From the NCBI RefSeq assembly GCF_900105675.1, contig NZ_LT629786.1, positions 5,580,001 through 5,644,000 of the forward strand: DNA of 64,000 nt, written 5' to 3'. The DNA is from Pseudomonas synxantha (GTDB lineage: Bacteria > Pseudomonadota > Gammaproteobacteria > Pseudomonadales > Pseudomonadaceae). Shown in pieces: positions 7,875 through 16,638 of this stretch (position 1 is the stretch's first letter; the number at the start of each line of letters is the position of its first letter). A program made the position numbers and the translations under genes. Under the pieces are notes generated by a model. It was not told the origin of the DNA and did no database searches. It saw only the letters and a program-made list of their open reading frames with translations.

Positions 7875-9935
7875 TCAGAAATCCTTGCACAGGCGCAGGG
7901 CGTCATAGATCGCAGCGTGGGTATTACGCTGCGCCACACAGTCACCGATGCGGAACAGCAAGTACCCCTCGCCCGCCTCGCTCAGGCACGGCTGCGGCTT
8001 GATCGCGAACAGGGCTTCGACGTCGATCTGGCCCTTGTTGCGCGACCCTTCCTTGAGCCCGTAGTAGATGGCTTCGTCCGGACGTACGCCGTTCTCCACC
8101 ACCACCTGGTCGACCACCCGTTCCTCTTTGGCGCCGGTGTATTCGTTCTCCAGCACAGCCACCAGCTTGTCGCCCTCGCGATAGACCTTTTCCAGCATCA
8201 TGTCGCCGGTCATGATCACTTCCTTGGGGTACATGCTGCGGTAGTAAGTCGGGAACGACGTACCGCCAACTGCCACGCCGGGTTTGATGTCATCGGTGAC
8301 GATTTCCACCTGGCAACCTTTGTCGGCCAGGAAGTCGGCCACCGACATGCCGGTGAATTCACAGATGGTGTCGTACACCAGCACGTTCTTGCCTGGCGCG
8401 ACTTTGCCATCGAGTACATCCCAACTGCTCACCACCAAACCTTCGGCGGCGCCCCAGTGTTCGTTCTGCTCGATGAACGGATGCCCGCCGACAGCCAGCA
8501 CTACTACATCCGGACGCAGGTCCAGGATGGTCTCGGCATCCGCCGCCACGCCCAGGCGTAGGTCGACTTTCAAGCGCGCCAGCTCCAGTTGGTACCAACG
8601 AGTGATACCGGCGATCTGGTCGCGTTGCGGGGCTTTCGAGGCAGTGGTGATCTGCCCGCCGATAAATTCCTTCTTCTCCAACAGGGTCACATCGTGGCCA
8701 CGTTCGGCGGCGACCCGCGCAGCTTCCATCCCGGCCGGGCCGGCACCGACCACCACGACTTTGCGTTTGGGTCCGGTGGATTTTTCGATGATGTGCGGCA
8801 CGCCCATGTATTCACGGGACGTCGCGGCGTTCTGGATGCACAGCACATCCAGGCCCTGGTACTGGCGATCGATGCAATAGTTGGCGCCGACGCACTGCTT
8901 GATCTGGTCGATCTGGCCCATCTTGATCTTGGCGATCAGGTGCGGGTCGGCGATGTGCGCACGGGTCATACCGACCATGTCCACATAGCCGCCTTCCAGA
9001 ATGCGCGTGGCCTGGTTTGGGTCCTTGATGTTCTGCGCGTGCAGCACCGGAACCTTGACCACTTCCTTGATACCGGCGGCCAGGTGCAGGAATGGCTCAG
9101 GTGGATAACTCATGTTGGGGATCACGTTGGCCAAGGTGTTGTGGGTGTCGCAACCCGAGCCCACTACGCCGATGAAATCGAGCATGCCGGTGTCGTCGTA
9201 ATACTTGGCGATCTGCTTCATGTCCTCATGGGAAAGGCCGTCCGGATGGAACTCGTCACCGCACAGACGCATGCCCACGCAGAAGTCATCACCGACTTCT
9301 GCACGCACGGCTTTCAAGACTTCCAGGCCGAACTTCATGCGCCCTTCGAAGCTACCGCCCCATTCATCGGTACGCTTGTTGACCCGCGGGCTCCAGAATT
9401 GGTCGATCATGTGCTGGTGCACCGCAGACAATTCCACACCGTCCAGGCCACCGGCCTTGGCACGCCGCGCAGCCTGGGCGTAGTTGCCGATCACGCGCCA
9501 GATTTCTTCCGGTTCGATGGTCTTGCAGGTGGCACGGTGCACCGGCTCACGTACGCCGGATGGCGACATCAGGGTCGGCCAGTTGAAGCCGTCCCAACGC
9601 GAGCGACGGCCCATGTGGGTAATCTGGATCATGATCTTGGCGCCATGCTTGTGCATGGCGTCGGCCAGGTTCTGAAAGTGCGGGATGATGCGGTCGGTGG
9701 ACAGGTTCACCGAGCTCCACCACTCCTGGGGGCTGTCGATGGCCACCACCGAGGAACCGCCGCAGATCGCCAGGCCGATACCGCCCTTGGCTTTTTCCTC
9801 GTAGTACTTCACATAGCGGTCGGTGGTCATGCCACCGTCGGTGGCATACACCTCGGCGTGGGCGGTACTGAGCACGCGGTTGCGGATGGTCAGTTTGCCG
9901 ATCTGGATCGGCGCGAACATTGCTTCGAAAGCCAT
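7875..9935 (-). CDS. dgcA: dimethylglycine demethylase subunit DgcA, flavin-dependent (TMADH family)
   Basis: Catalytic subunit that oxidatively demethylates dimethylglycine to sarcosine. Its 686 residues match the usual length. An old-yellow-enzyme-type TIM barrel (about 1-370; MFAPIQIGKLTIRNRVLSTA at the start) is followed by a pyridine-nucleotide-disulfide-type domain with VVVVGAGPAGMEAARVAAERG (about residue 395). A cysteine-rich stretch near residues 340-360 (CVGANYCIDRQYQGLDVLCIQNA) fits the iron-sulfur ligands of the trimethylamine dehydrogenase family. The start at 9935 has GAGGA upstream. It sits 16 bases after the small V4R-like gene. Confidence 0.92.
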   Translation of the reverse strand: MAFEAMFAPIQIGKLTIRNRVLSTAHAEVYATDGGMTTDRYVKYYEEKAKGGIGLAICGGSSVVAIDSPQEWWSSVNLSTDRIIPHFQNLADAMHKHGAKIMIQITHMGRRSRWDGFNWPTLMSPSGVREPVHRATCKTIEPEEIWRVIGNYAQAARRAKAGGLDGVELSAVHQHMIDQFWSPRVNKRTDEWGGSFEGRMKFGLEVLKAVRAEVGDDFCVGMRLCGDEFHPDGLSHEDMKQIAKYYDDTGMLDFIGVVGSGCDTHNTLANVIPNMSYPPEPFLHLAAGIKEVVKVPVLHAQNIKDPNQATRILEGGYVDMVGMTRAHIADPHLIAKIKMGQIDQIKQCVGANYCIDRQYQGLDVLCIQNAATSREYMGVPHIIEKSTGPKRKVVVVGAGPAGMEAARVAAERGHDVTLLEKKEFIGGQITTASKAPQRDQIAGITRWYQLELARLKVDLRLGVAADAETILDLRPDVVVLAVGGHPFIEQNEHWGAAEGLVVSSWDVLDGKVAPGKNVLVYDTICEFTGMSVADFLADKGCQVEIVTDDIKPGVAVGGTSFPTYYRSMYPKEVIMTGDMMLEKVYREGDKLVAVLENEYTGAKEERVVDQVVVENGVRPDEAIYYGLKEGSRNKGQIDVEALFAIKPQPCLSEAGEGYLLFRIGDCVAQRNTHAAIYDALRLCKDF

Positions 9936-9951
9936 GGCAGGGTTCCTCGAC

Positions 9952-10482
9952 TTACAACGGCTTGACGGTGAACAGCCCGTCGTCATGGCCCTCTTCGGAG
10001 CCTCCATAGACTTGTTCGGCTACGGTGCGGATGTTGCTGCCGCGCGCTTGCAGAATCTGGTCCATGGCACCGGCAAACCAGCCGGTGAACATGTAGTCCA
10101 CCTTGCGCCCGACCTTGCCGTACACATAGACAAACGCCGAGTGCTCCAGCTTGACGCTGGCGGTGCCTTTATCCAGGTCGATATCCTGGATCTTGAACAG
10201 GCCCCAGCCGCGTTGCGACAGGCGCTTCATGTAGTGCTCGAACACCGCGACACCTTCCAGGCCGTGGCATTCGGCTTCTTTTTCACACCAGTGCCAGGCG
10301 GATTTGTAGCCGGCCTTATAAAGGATTTCGGCATAGGCGTCGGCGCCCAGTACTTCTTCGATACCCATGTGGTTATTGACGAAGAAATGCCGCGGCACGT
10401 ACAGCATTGGCAGGGCGTCGGAGGTCCAGACACCGGTTTCGCTGTCGACTTCAATAGGCAATTGCGGGGCGATCTTGGCCAT
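9952..10482 (-). CDS. small conserved V4R/DUF5943-like protein of the dgc operon
   Basis: 176-residue soluble protein of unknown function that in Pseudomonas always seems to sit just upstream of dgcA. It contains GADAYAEILYKAGYKSAWHWCEKEA and a C-terminal YMFTGWFAGAMDQIL segment, which resemble the 4-vinyl-reductase/V4R fold of small-molecule-binding proteins; this is a resemblance, not a proven homology. It is 16 bases upstream of dgcA and 77 bases downstream of the dipeptidase gene, so it is co-transcribed. A ligand-sensing or assembly role for the demethylase is inference. Confidence 0.7.
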   Translation of the reverse strand: MAKIAPQLPIEVDSETGVWTSDALPMLYVPRHFFVNNHMGIEEVLGADAYAEILYKAGYKSAWHWCEKEAECHGLEGVAVFEHYMKRLSQRGWGLFKIQDIDLDKGTASVKLEHSAFVYVYGKVGRKVDYMFTGWFAGAMDQILQARGSNIRTVAEQVYGGSEEGHDDGLFTVKPL

Positions 10483-10559
10483 GGAAACTTAACTCCAGAA
10501 AATTTGTTTTGATGCCCCCGCCGTCGGATGGCCGGGGGAAAAGAAGTGTCAGCGGTGGC

Positions 10560-11537
10560 TTATTCGCCCCAGACGTCCTTGAGCACGTTGACCCAGTTCT
10601 CGCCCATGATCTTGCGCACTACGCGCTCGCTGTGGCCGCGCTTGAGCAGGGTTTCGGTGAGGTTGGGGAACTCGCCCACGGTGCGGATGCCCAGCGGGTT
10701 GATGATCTTGCCGAAGCTGGTCAGGCGGCGGGCGTAGCCCTTGTCATGGGTGAGCATTTCGAAGAAATCCTGGCCATGGCCCTGAGTGAAGTCGGTGCCG
10801 ATGCCGATAGCGTCTTCGCCGACGATATTCATGGTGTATTCGATGGCTTCGGCGTAGTCGTCGATGGTCGAGTCGATACCTTTGGCCAGGAACGGCGCGA
10901 ACATGGTCACGCCGACAAAACCGCCATGATCGGCGATGAACTTGAGCTCTTCATCGGATTTGTTGCGCGGGTGCTCCTTGAGGCCCGACGGTAGGCAGTG
11001 GGAATAACACACCGGCTTTTTCGATTCGAGGATCACCTCTTCGGAGGTTTTGGACCCGACGTGTGACAGGTCGCACATGATGCCCACGCGGTTCATCTCG
11101 CCGACGATTTCGCGACCGAAACCTGACAGGCCGCCATCGCGCTCGTAGCAACCGGTGCCCACCAGGTTCTGGGTGTTGTAGCACATCTGCACCACCCCCA
11201 CGCCGAGCTGCTTGAAGATCTCCACGTAGCCGAGCTGGTCTTCAAACGCATGGGCATTCTGGAAGCCGAAGATGATGCCGGTCTTGCCTTGTTCCTTGGC
11301 GCGGCGGATGTCGGCGGTGGTTTTAACCGGGATCACCAGGTCGCTGTTCTCACGGATCAGGGTCTGGCTGGCAACAATGTTATTAATCGTGGCCTGGAAC
11401 CCTTCCCACACCGACACGGTGCAGTTGGCGGCGGTCAGGCCCCCCTTGCGCATGTCCTCGAACAGGTCGCGATTCCACTTGGCAATGATCAGCCCGTCGA
11501 TAACGATGCTGTCGGCGTGCAATTCGGCTGGGCTCAT
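10560..11537 (-). CDS. membrane dipeptidase (peptidase family M19, renal dipeptidase-like)
   Basis: 325-residue zinc amidohydrolase-fold protein of the M19 family, first gene of the leftward dgc unit. Visible motifs are DGLIIAKW near the N-terminus, the EGFQ region, MCDLSHVGSKTSEEVI and KKPVCYSHCLPSGLKEHPRNKSDEE, and GIGTDFTQGH near the C-terminus. The known family hydrolyses dipeptides or related amides. Its constant place before dgcA suggests it acts on a betaine- or sarcosine-related amide, which is inference. No signal peptide is visible despite the family name. Confidence 0.85.
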   Translation of the reverse strand: MSPAELHADSIVIDGLIIAKWNRDLFEDMRKGGLTAANCTVSVWEGFQATINNIVASQTLIRENSDLVIPVKTTADIRRAKEQGKTGIIFGFQNAHAFEDQLGYVEIFKQLGVGVVQMCYNTQNLVGTGCYERDGGLSGFGREIVGEMNRVGIMCDLSHVGSKTSEEVILESKKPVCYSHCLPSGLKEHPRNKSDEELKFIADHGGFVGVTMFAPFLAKGIDSTIDDYAEAIEYTMNIVGEDAIGIGTDFTQGHGQDFFEMLTHDKGYARRLTSFGKIINPLGIRTVGEFPNLTETLLKRGHSERVVRKIMGENWVNVLKDVWGE

Positions 11538-11755
11538 CAGGCGTCCCCTTATTGGCGATTCATGCGCCGAATCGTGTGCCGGCGCTTTGGGGCCAGCATA
11601 TGCCCAGGGATCGACGGAGCCGGGTGCAAAAACGACAGGGGAATTGCCGAAAGCGTCAATCCGCGATAAAGGCTATGTAGACATGCCTGCTGGGCGGCTG
11701 TTCTTTGTCTTACGCTTGAGCCAGAATTGCGCATCACCTGATATGAGACGGCGCA

Positions 11756-12157
11756 ATGAAATCGATTTTCCTGGCTTTGGCACTCATCGCAACCACCGCC
11801 CACGCAGCCGAAGACACCGACAGCACACCGTGCGACGGCATCGAAAACGACAAACAGACCCTGGCCTGCGCCGCCTACAACAAAACCACTGCCGAGCAAC
11901 TGCTCAAGGATAACTACCAGGGCCTGCTGGAACGCATGGGTTCGATCTATGGCAGCGACAAGACCAAGCTGGCCGACATTACCGCTCGTCTGAAGGACGC
12001 CCAGCAGAAGTGGGAAAAACTGCGTGACGCCGATTGCGCGGTGGACACCTTCCCGGCGGTGAATGGCAGCAAGGAATACGCGATTGCGCAGAATGATTGC
12101 CTGGCCCGGATGAGTGATGAGCGGTCGGAGTTTTTGGAGTCGATTGGGCAGGAGTAA
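11756..12157 (+). CDS. secreted LprI/DUF1311-like protein
   Basis: 133-residue protein with a signal peptide (MKSIFLALALIATTAHAAE). The mature region has four cysteines spaced as in LprI/DUF1311 proteins (CDG, LACAAYN, ADCAVD, NDCLARM) and a helical, charged composition with LKDAQQKWEKLRDADC. Members of this family include a lysozyme inhibitor (LprI), but most have no known function. It lies divergent from the dipeptidase gene and convergent with the tyrosinase gene. A periplasmic location is likely. Confidence 0.75.
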   Translation: MKSIFLALALIATTAHAAEDTDSTPCDGIENDKQTLACAAYNKTTAEQLLKDNYQGLLERMGSIYGSDKTKLADITARLKDAQQKWEKLRDADCAVDTFPAVNGSKEYAIAQNDCLARMSDERSEFLESIGQE

Positions 12158-12196
12158 ATGCCCCCCACAGCCATGCCATGGGGGACACCCTTACAT

Positions 12197-13162
12197 TCAA
12201 GTCATGAAGGGTGACTTGAAGCGGGGCTTGGGCAATACCAATGGAGGGCTGGGATCGTAGGCGTAATCCAATGCGGTGATATCCATTACATCGCGGATAC
12301 GATTGGTCCAGGGTTTGAGTACGTCATCGAAATTGTGCCCAGGCGGACCACCCTCCATTGGACAATAATGAGGTGCCAGGGTGGGTTTACCCAGCTCCAT
12401 CTTCGCCTGCCAATCGGCCCAGACCTTGTCGACGAAGCAGTGATGCAGAAAAAACACCGGATCCTCAGGTGAGGTCATCGCCAGCATGTTGCCACCGATC
12501 CACAGGTGAACTCGATTGTGCAACTGCGAACCCGGGGTGGTGACTTGCGGGTCACCCTTCTGGGTAATCCAACCTTCCAGACGGTTTCGAAAACCTCGAT
12601 TGAACGGGCTGGCGTTGTAATAGGGCTCGTCATAGATTTCTTCGTTCATTGCCTTGTTCAAATCGTCAGGCGTCGGCAACGTAAAGACCCATTGCCCAAA
12701 CTGCCGTTTCAGACCCGGCTCTGGTAGACCGTCTTGCGGATACCCGGGTACGTCCCAATTATTAAATTTGTGTGCAAAGGGTCCATCTTGCACCCTGAAG
12801 TAATCTTTAGGATCACCGTTACCGCCTATCAGCCCCCATACCGGTGAGATCCAGGGCTCTGCCGCGTCCAGTGTCCAATCCCAGTAAGGGATCGCTATTT
12901 CTTTTTGAGTGACGCGCAGAATGACCGCTTCCAACTGCAGCAACATTTCACGGTGCCAAGGCAAAAAGGCAGGGCCCAAGTGCGCACCGTTACGATAGTC
13001 GGGGTCCTGGGGTTCATGAGGATGGACAGTAGGTACCATTACTGCGTGGTGCCAATGGACAAACTTGTCGTATTCTTTCGCGGCTTTGACCGCCAACAAC
13101 GCATTGAGAAATTCCATCCACTCATGCCCGCTCAATGTGCGAATTTCCTTACGTATCTTCAT
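12197..13162 (-). CDS. tyrosinase-family copper oxidase
   Basis: 321-residue protein with the tyrosinase central domain. The CuA site has H61 and H70 (HLGPAFLPWHRE) plus a histidine in FVHWHHA. The CuB site has H215 and H219 (LHNRVHLW) and HH at 240-241 (FFLHHCFVDKVW). IPYWDWT at about 91 is also typical. The family oxidises phenols to o-quinones. No signal peptide is visible, so it is either cytoplasmic or exported with a partner. AAGGAG precedes the ATG. Its codon usage looks less GC-biased than the neighbours, and it sits in a small accessory group, which hints at acquisition. A lux-box-like palindrome lies 79 bases upstream. Confidence 0.9.
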   Translation of the reverse strand: MKIRKEIRTLSGHEWMEFLNALLAVKAAKEYDKFVHWHHAVMVPTVHPHEPQDPDYRNGAHLGPAFLPWHREMLLQLEAVILRVTQKEIAIPYWDWTLDAAEPWISPVWGLIGGNGDPKDYFRVQDGPFAHKFNNWDVPGYPQDGLPEPGLKRQFGQWVFTLPTPDDLNKAMNEEIYDEPYYNASPFNRGFRNRLEGWITQKGDPQVTTPGSQLHNRVHLWIGGNMLAMTSPEDPVFFLHHCFVDKVWADWQAKMELGKPTLAPHYCPMEGGPPGHNFDDVLKPWTNRIRDVMDITALDYAYDPSPPLVLPKPRFKSPFMT

Positions 13163-13240
13163 TGCGCAACTCCTTTGTAGGAAGGCGTGGAGCTACGAGA
13201 ACTCCTGTCCCGAATCTAGATGCGGGTCCCACTAAGATCT

Positions 13241-13258
13241 ACTGTCAGATCTGACAGT
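13241..13258. promoter_or_regulatory. 18-bp perfect palindrome, lux-box-like
   Basis: ACTGTCAGATCTGACAGT is a perfect palindrome with the CT-N12-AG pattern of LuxR-type binding sites. It lies between the divergent tyrosinase and DUF3010 genes, 79 and 93 bases from their starts. The same CTGTCA-N4-TGACAG arms recur at 49147-49162. Binding by a LuxR-type regulator is inference. Confidence 0.5.
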
Positions 13259-13350
13259 TCAGGCACTACCTCCGACAAATGGTCGAAACCTCTGCACCTC
13301 GCCGAGCCTGTTACCATGCACGACTTCTTCTCGCGTTTAAGGCAACGTCC

Positions 13351-13767
13351 ATGACTCTCTGCGGCATCGAAATCAAAGGCAGCGAAGCCATCATCGCCCT
13401 CGCCGCCCTGGACAACCAGGCGCTGACCCACGTCGCCCTGGCCACCAAGAAAATCGCCCTCGATGACGACGATGAGGCAGCCAACGTCAAAGCCTTCGCC
13501 GCCCAGGTAAAGGCCTTCGTGCAGGACAACGGCATCCAGCGCATCGCGATCAAGAAGCGCAGCAAAAAAGGTGAATTCGCCGGCGGGCCGACGACGTTCA
13601 AGATTGAAGGGGTGTTTCAATTACTGGAGGGCGTTGAAGTGACGCTGCTGTCGCCGCAGACCATCAATGCACAGAACAAGAAGCACACCTTTGATCTGCC
13701 CGCGACGCTCAACAAGTATCAGCACGAGGCGTATAAGACAGCCTGCTCATGCCTGATGAAGAAATAA
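13351..13767 (+). CDS. DUF3010 family protein
   Basis: 138-residue cytoplasmic protein starting MTLCGIEIKGSEAIIALAAL, which matches the DUF3010 family found in gamma-proteobacteria. The start at 13351 has AAGG about 8 bases upstream; a longer in-frame reading from 13279 lacks a site. It has a glycine-lysine segment (KKRSKKGEFAGGPTTFKIEG) in the middle and a possible RNase-H-like beginning (GIEIKGSEAIIAL), but no function is known. It is divergent from the tyrosinase gene and ends close to a convergent hypothetical gene. Confidence 0.8.
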   Translation: MTLCGIEIKGSEAIIALAALDNQALTHVALATKKIALDDDDEAANVKAFAAQVKAFVQDNGIQRIAIKKRSKKGEFAGGPTTFKIEGVFQLLEGVEVTLLSPQTINAQNKKHTFDLPATLNKYQHEAYKTACSCLMKK

Positions 13768-13774
13768 CCGCACA

Positions 13775-14215
13775 TCAGCTTTTGACGCAGTGTTCCAGGC
13801 CGTGCCCGCCGCCTTCGTATTCAGGGCCGTAATAATACTTAACGAAGGACACTTTACCGTCTGGGGTTGGCGTCACTTGTGCCACGCCCACGCCAAAGTC
13901 TTTCAAGGCTGGGTCAGTATGGGCAAAGTAGATGCCCAGCGTATCTGCGGTCCCGGCGGCCATGCCGTCATAGCGGGACTTGTCCTCCAGGGTCAGGGTG
14001 AAGGTGTAAGCCGCGTACTTGCCAGTGCTTTGCTTGGCGTCGAGCTTCATATCGACAACACCCTTGAAGTTGCCAATATGTTTATCCTGGCCGTTACATT
14101 CATAACGCCCGCTGTAATCGGCTCCGGTGAAGGGTGCCGGAGCCGGAGCCGGAGCCGGAGCAGCCCAAACTGGGGTAGAAACGAACACAATCGCAGCAAC
14201 TAGTTTTTTCAGCAT
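13775..14215 (-). CDS. secreted hypothetical protein with an Ala-Pro repeat
   Basis: 146 residues, not recognised as a characterised family. A signal peptide (MLKKLVAAIVFVSTPVWA) is followed by four Ala-Pro dipeptides. The mature domain starts GADYSGRYECNGQDKHIGNFKG and ends EGGGHGLEHCVKS, with two cysteines that could form a disulfide. The Ala-Pro stretch is encoded by a six-base tandem repeat (GGAGCC on the plus strand, about 14135-14161), which could vary in copy number. It is likely periplasmic. Its stop lies 7 bases from the stop of the convergent DUF3010 gene. Confidence 0.7.
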   Translation of the reverse strand: MLKKLVAAIVFVSTPVWAAPAPAPAPAPFTGADYSGRYECNGQDKHIGNFKGVVDMKLDAKQSTGKYAAYTFTLTLEDKSRYDGMAAGTADTLGIYFAHTDPALKDFGVGVAQVTPTPDGKVSFVKYYYGPEYEGGGHGLEHCVKS

Positions 14216-14447
14216 GCCAACCTCTTATGGTTAAGTAGTGACGCTCCCAGCACACGCGCCTTAACTTTCAAAGCACCGAGCCAAGAGCGACTTCAAGCCC
14301 ATAGGACGTTAGCAGCAACTTTCTATACGTCGTAGTTAACGACAGAAAATAAGAAAATTCCCACGTACCAAATGTTTTTTTACGCCGGCTTATCCGAAAT
14401 TTCGTTGCAGTAACAACCAAACACACCACGTCACAAGCGCTGAATCC

Positions 14448-14479
14448 AATTATAGTCACCACCATAATTGACTATAATT
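14448..14479. promoter_or_regulatory. AT-rich 11-bp inverted repeat next to the cdhR stop
   Basis: Arms AATTATAGTCA (14448-14458) and TGACTATAATT (14469-14479) are perfectly complementary and separated by 10 bases, five bases after the cdhR stop on the minus strand. There is no T-tract, so it is either a transcript-end hairpin or a binding site. The surrounding 14216-14483 is unusually AT-rich and has no gene. Confidence 0.4.
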
Positions 14480-14483
14480 CGCG

Positions 14484-15428
14484 TCAAACCATCTCCTGTC
14501 GCCGATCCTCTCTCGGGCACTTGGCAAACCTGGCTCGATAGCTACGGGTGAAATACGACGGCGACTCAAACCCACACGCAATGCTCACCTCCAGCACACT
14601 CATGCCGCTCTGGCGCAGCAGTTTCCGGGCTTTCTCCAGGCGCAGGCCGAGGTAGAAGTTGCTCGGCGTGTCGTTGAGGTGCAGACGAAACAGCCGTTCC
14701 AGCTGGCGCCGGGTAACCTTGATCGCCTCGGCCAGGGCCAGGGTGCTCAGGGGCGGTTCAGTGTGTTGCTCCATCTCGCCAATCACCTGCACCAACTTCT
14801 TGTTGTTGATGCCATAGCGCGTGGCGATCTGCATGCGCTGGTGGTCTTTGCGTGGGCGGATGCGCCCCAGTACGAATTGCTCCGAGACCTGGATCGCCAA
14901 CTCCGGGCCGTGGGCCTGGGCGATCAGGTCGAGCATCAGGTCGATGGACGCCGTACCACCGGCGCAGGTGATGCGGCGGCGGTCGATTTCGAAGAGTTCC
15001 TGGGTCACGCTCAGGTGTGGATAGGACTCCTTGAAGGCGTCGATGGCTTCCCAGTGCAAGGTCAGGCGGTGACCATCGAGCAGGCCGGCCTCGGCCAGCA
15101 CGCAGGCACCGGTGTCGATGGCGCCGAGGGTTACGCCGTCATGATCGAGACGGCGCAGCCAGTGTTCCAGCAAGGGAGTGGCGAACTGAAGAGGTTCGAA
15201 GCCGGCCACCACCAATAACGTCGCGCCTTTTTTCAGCGGCTCCAGCGCGGCGTCAGCGTTGACCGACATGCCATTGCTCGCCAGCACCGCGCCGCCATCG
15301 GCGCTCAATATATGCCAACGGTACAGCTCGCCGCGAAAGCGGTTGGCAACCCGCAACGGTTCCAGTGCGGAGATAAAGCCGATGGCCGAAAAACCCGGCA
15401 TCAGCAGGAAGTAGAAATCCTGGGACAT
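14484..15428 (-). CDS. cdhR: carnitine catabolism regulator CdhR (GlxA-type AraC family)
   Basis: 314-residue transcription activator with an N-terminal DJ-1/PfpI-like domain (about 1-170; LMPGFSAIGFISALEPLRVANRF) and a C-terminal AraC/XylS DNA-binding domain (about 215-314; RQLERLFRLHLNDTPSNFYLGLRLEKARKLL). It is divergent from caiX-cdhC-cdhA-cdhB, the order known for the carnitine locus of P. aeruginosa, where CdhR activates the carnitine genes. The start ATG is preceded by GAGAG. It resembles GbdR, encoded at 19.7-20.8 kb, but lacks GbdR's N-terminal extension. Confidence 0.87.
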   Translation of the reverse strand: MSQDFYFLLMPGFSAIGFISALEPLRVANRFRGELYRWHILSADGGAVLASNGMSVNADAALEPLKKGATLLVVAGFEPLQFATPLLEHWLRRLDHDGVTLGAIDTGACVLAEAGLLDGHRLTLHWEAIDAFKESYPHLSVTQELFEIDRRRITCAGGTASIDLMLDLIAQAHGPELAIQVSEQFVLGRIRPRKDHQRMQIATRYGINNKKLVQVIGEMEQHTEPPLSTLALAEAIKVTRRQLERLFRLHLNDTPSNFYLGLRLEKARKLLRQSGMSVLEVSIACGFESPSYFTRSYRARFAKCPREDRRQEMV

Positions 15429-15622
15429 GGTGGCGCTCTCGTAGTACGGGCAGCGTGGTCACTGTGATACGCCAGTTCAACCAGCCATTCAAGAGCACAG
15501 GTCGCTGCAGTGCAAGAGTCGGTCGCCGCCGTGCGTTTTGTTGGCACTCAAGCTGCGTAACTTGATGCCACGGCGCACAAAGACGCCGGAACCCACAATA
15601 ACGACCTGCCGAGGGATCCACC

Positions 15623-16567
15623 ATGAACCGACTGATCAGCCGCTGTGCACTTGCACTCAGCGCCAGCGCTATTTTGAGTACCCACGTCATGGCAGCGGAC
15701 GCCGCTTCTTGCCAGAACGTGCGCATGGGCGTGGTGAACTGGACCGATGTAATCGCCACCAGCGCCATGACTCAAGTGCTGCTCGACGGCCTCGGCTACA
15801 AGACCAAGCAAACCAGCGCCTCCCAGCAAATCATCTTCGCCGGGATCCGCGACCAGCGCCTGGACCTGTTCCTCGGCTACTGGAACCCGCTGATGACCCA
15901 GACCATCACGCCGTTCGTCGATGCCAAGCAGGTCAAGGTCCTCGACAAGCCCAGCCTGGAAGACGCCCGCGCCACCCTGGCGGTGCCCACCTACTTGGCG
16001 GACAAGGGGCTGAAAACCTTTGCCGACATCGCCAGGTTCGAAAAAGAGCTGGGCGGCAAGATCTACGGCATCGAGCCAGGCTCCGGCGCCAACACCCAGA
16101 TCAAGGCGATGATCGCCAAGAACCAGTTCGGCCTGGGCAAGTTCCAGTTGGTGGAGTCCAGCGAGGCCGGCATGCTCGCCGCCGTGGACCGCGCCGTGCG
16201 GCGCAAGGAAGCCGTGGTGTTCTTCGGTTGGGCGCCGCACCCGATGAACATCAACGTGGCGATGACCTACCTCAGCGGCAGCGAAGATGCCCTGGGCCCG
16301 AACGAAGGCAAGGCCACCGTCTGGACCGTAACCGCGCCGACCTATGCCCAGCAGTGCCCCAACGTGCACAGACTGCTGACCAACCTGACGTTCACCGCCG
16401 CCGACGAGAGCCGGATGATGCAGCCGTTGCTGGATCACAAGGACGCCCTGGAGTCCGCCAGGCAGTGGCTCAAGGATCATCCGCAGGACAAGGCGCGCTG
16501 GCTGGAAGGGGTGACCACCTTTGACGGCAAACCGGCTGCGACCAATCTGCAATTGACCAACCAATAA
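15623..16567 (+). CDS. caiX: periplasmic carnitine-binding protein CaiX
   Basis: 314-residue solute-binding protein of the quaternary-amine (OpuAC/ProX-like) class with a signal peptide ending AMA or ADA around residue 25. Shared motifs with CbcX in this window are [18 protein letters not shown] and GWAPHPMN, and aromatic residues such as NWTD and GYWNPL can supply the cation-pi box. It has no permease or ATPase of its own. In P. aeruginosa CaiX hands carnitine to the CbcWV core, and the same arrangement is expected here. It is the first gene of the carnitine operon, 194 bases from divergent cdhR, with CGAGGG before the start. Confidence 0.9.
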   Translation: MNRLISRCALALSASAILSTHVMAADAASCQNVRMGVVNWTDVIATSAMTQVLLDGLGYKTKQTSASQQIIFAGIRDQRLDLFLGYWNPLMTQTITPFVDAKQVKVLDKPSLEDARATLAVPTYLADKGLKTFADIARFEKELGGKIYGIEPGSGANTQIKAMIAKNQFGLGKFQLVESSEAGMLAAVDRAVRRKEAVVFFGWAPHPMNINVAMTYLSGSEDALGPNEGKATVWTVTAPTYAQQCPNVHRLLTNLTFTAADESRMMQPLLDHKDALESARQWLKDHPQDKARWLEGVTTFDGKPAATNLQLTNQ

Positions 16568-16638
16568 CCTTTTTTCATCACCGCTTCGCAGCCCGTCACG
16601 GCTGCGAACGGCACCACCACGCCCGTAAGGAACCGCCC

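Noticed and set aside
12161..12183. Hairpin between the LprI-like and tyrosinase genes as a terminator
   Set aside because: The GC stem is short, the loop long, and no T-tract is present on either strand.
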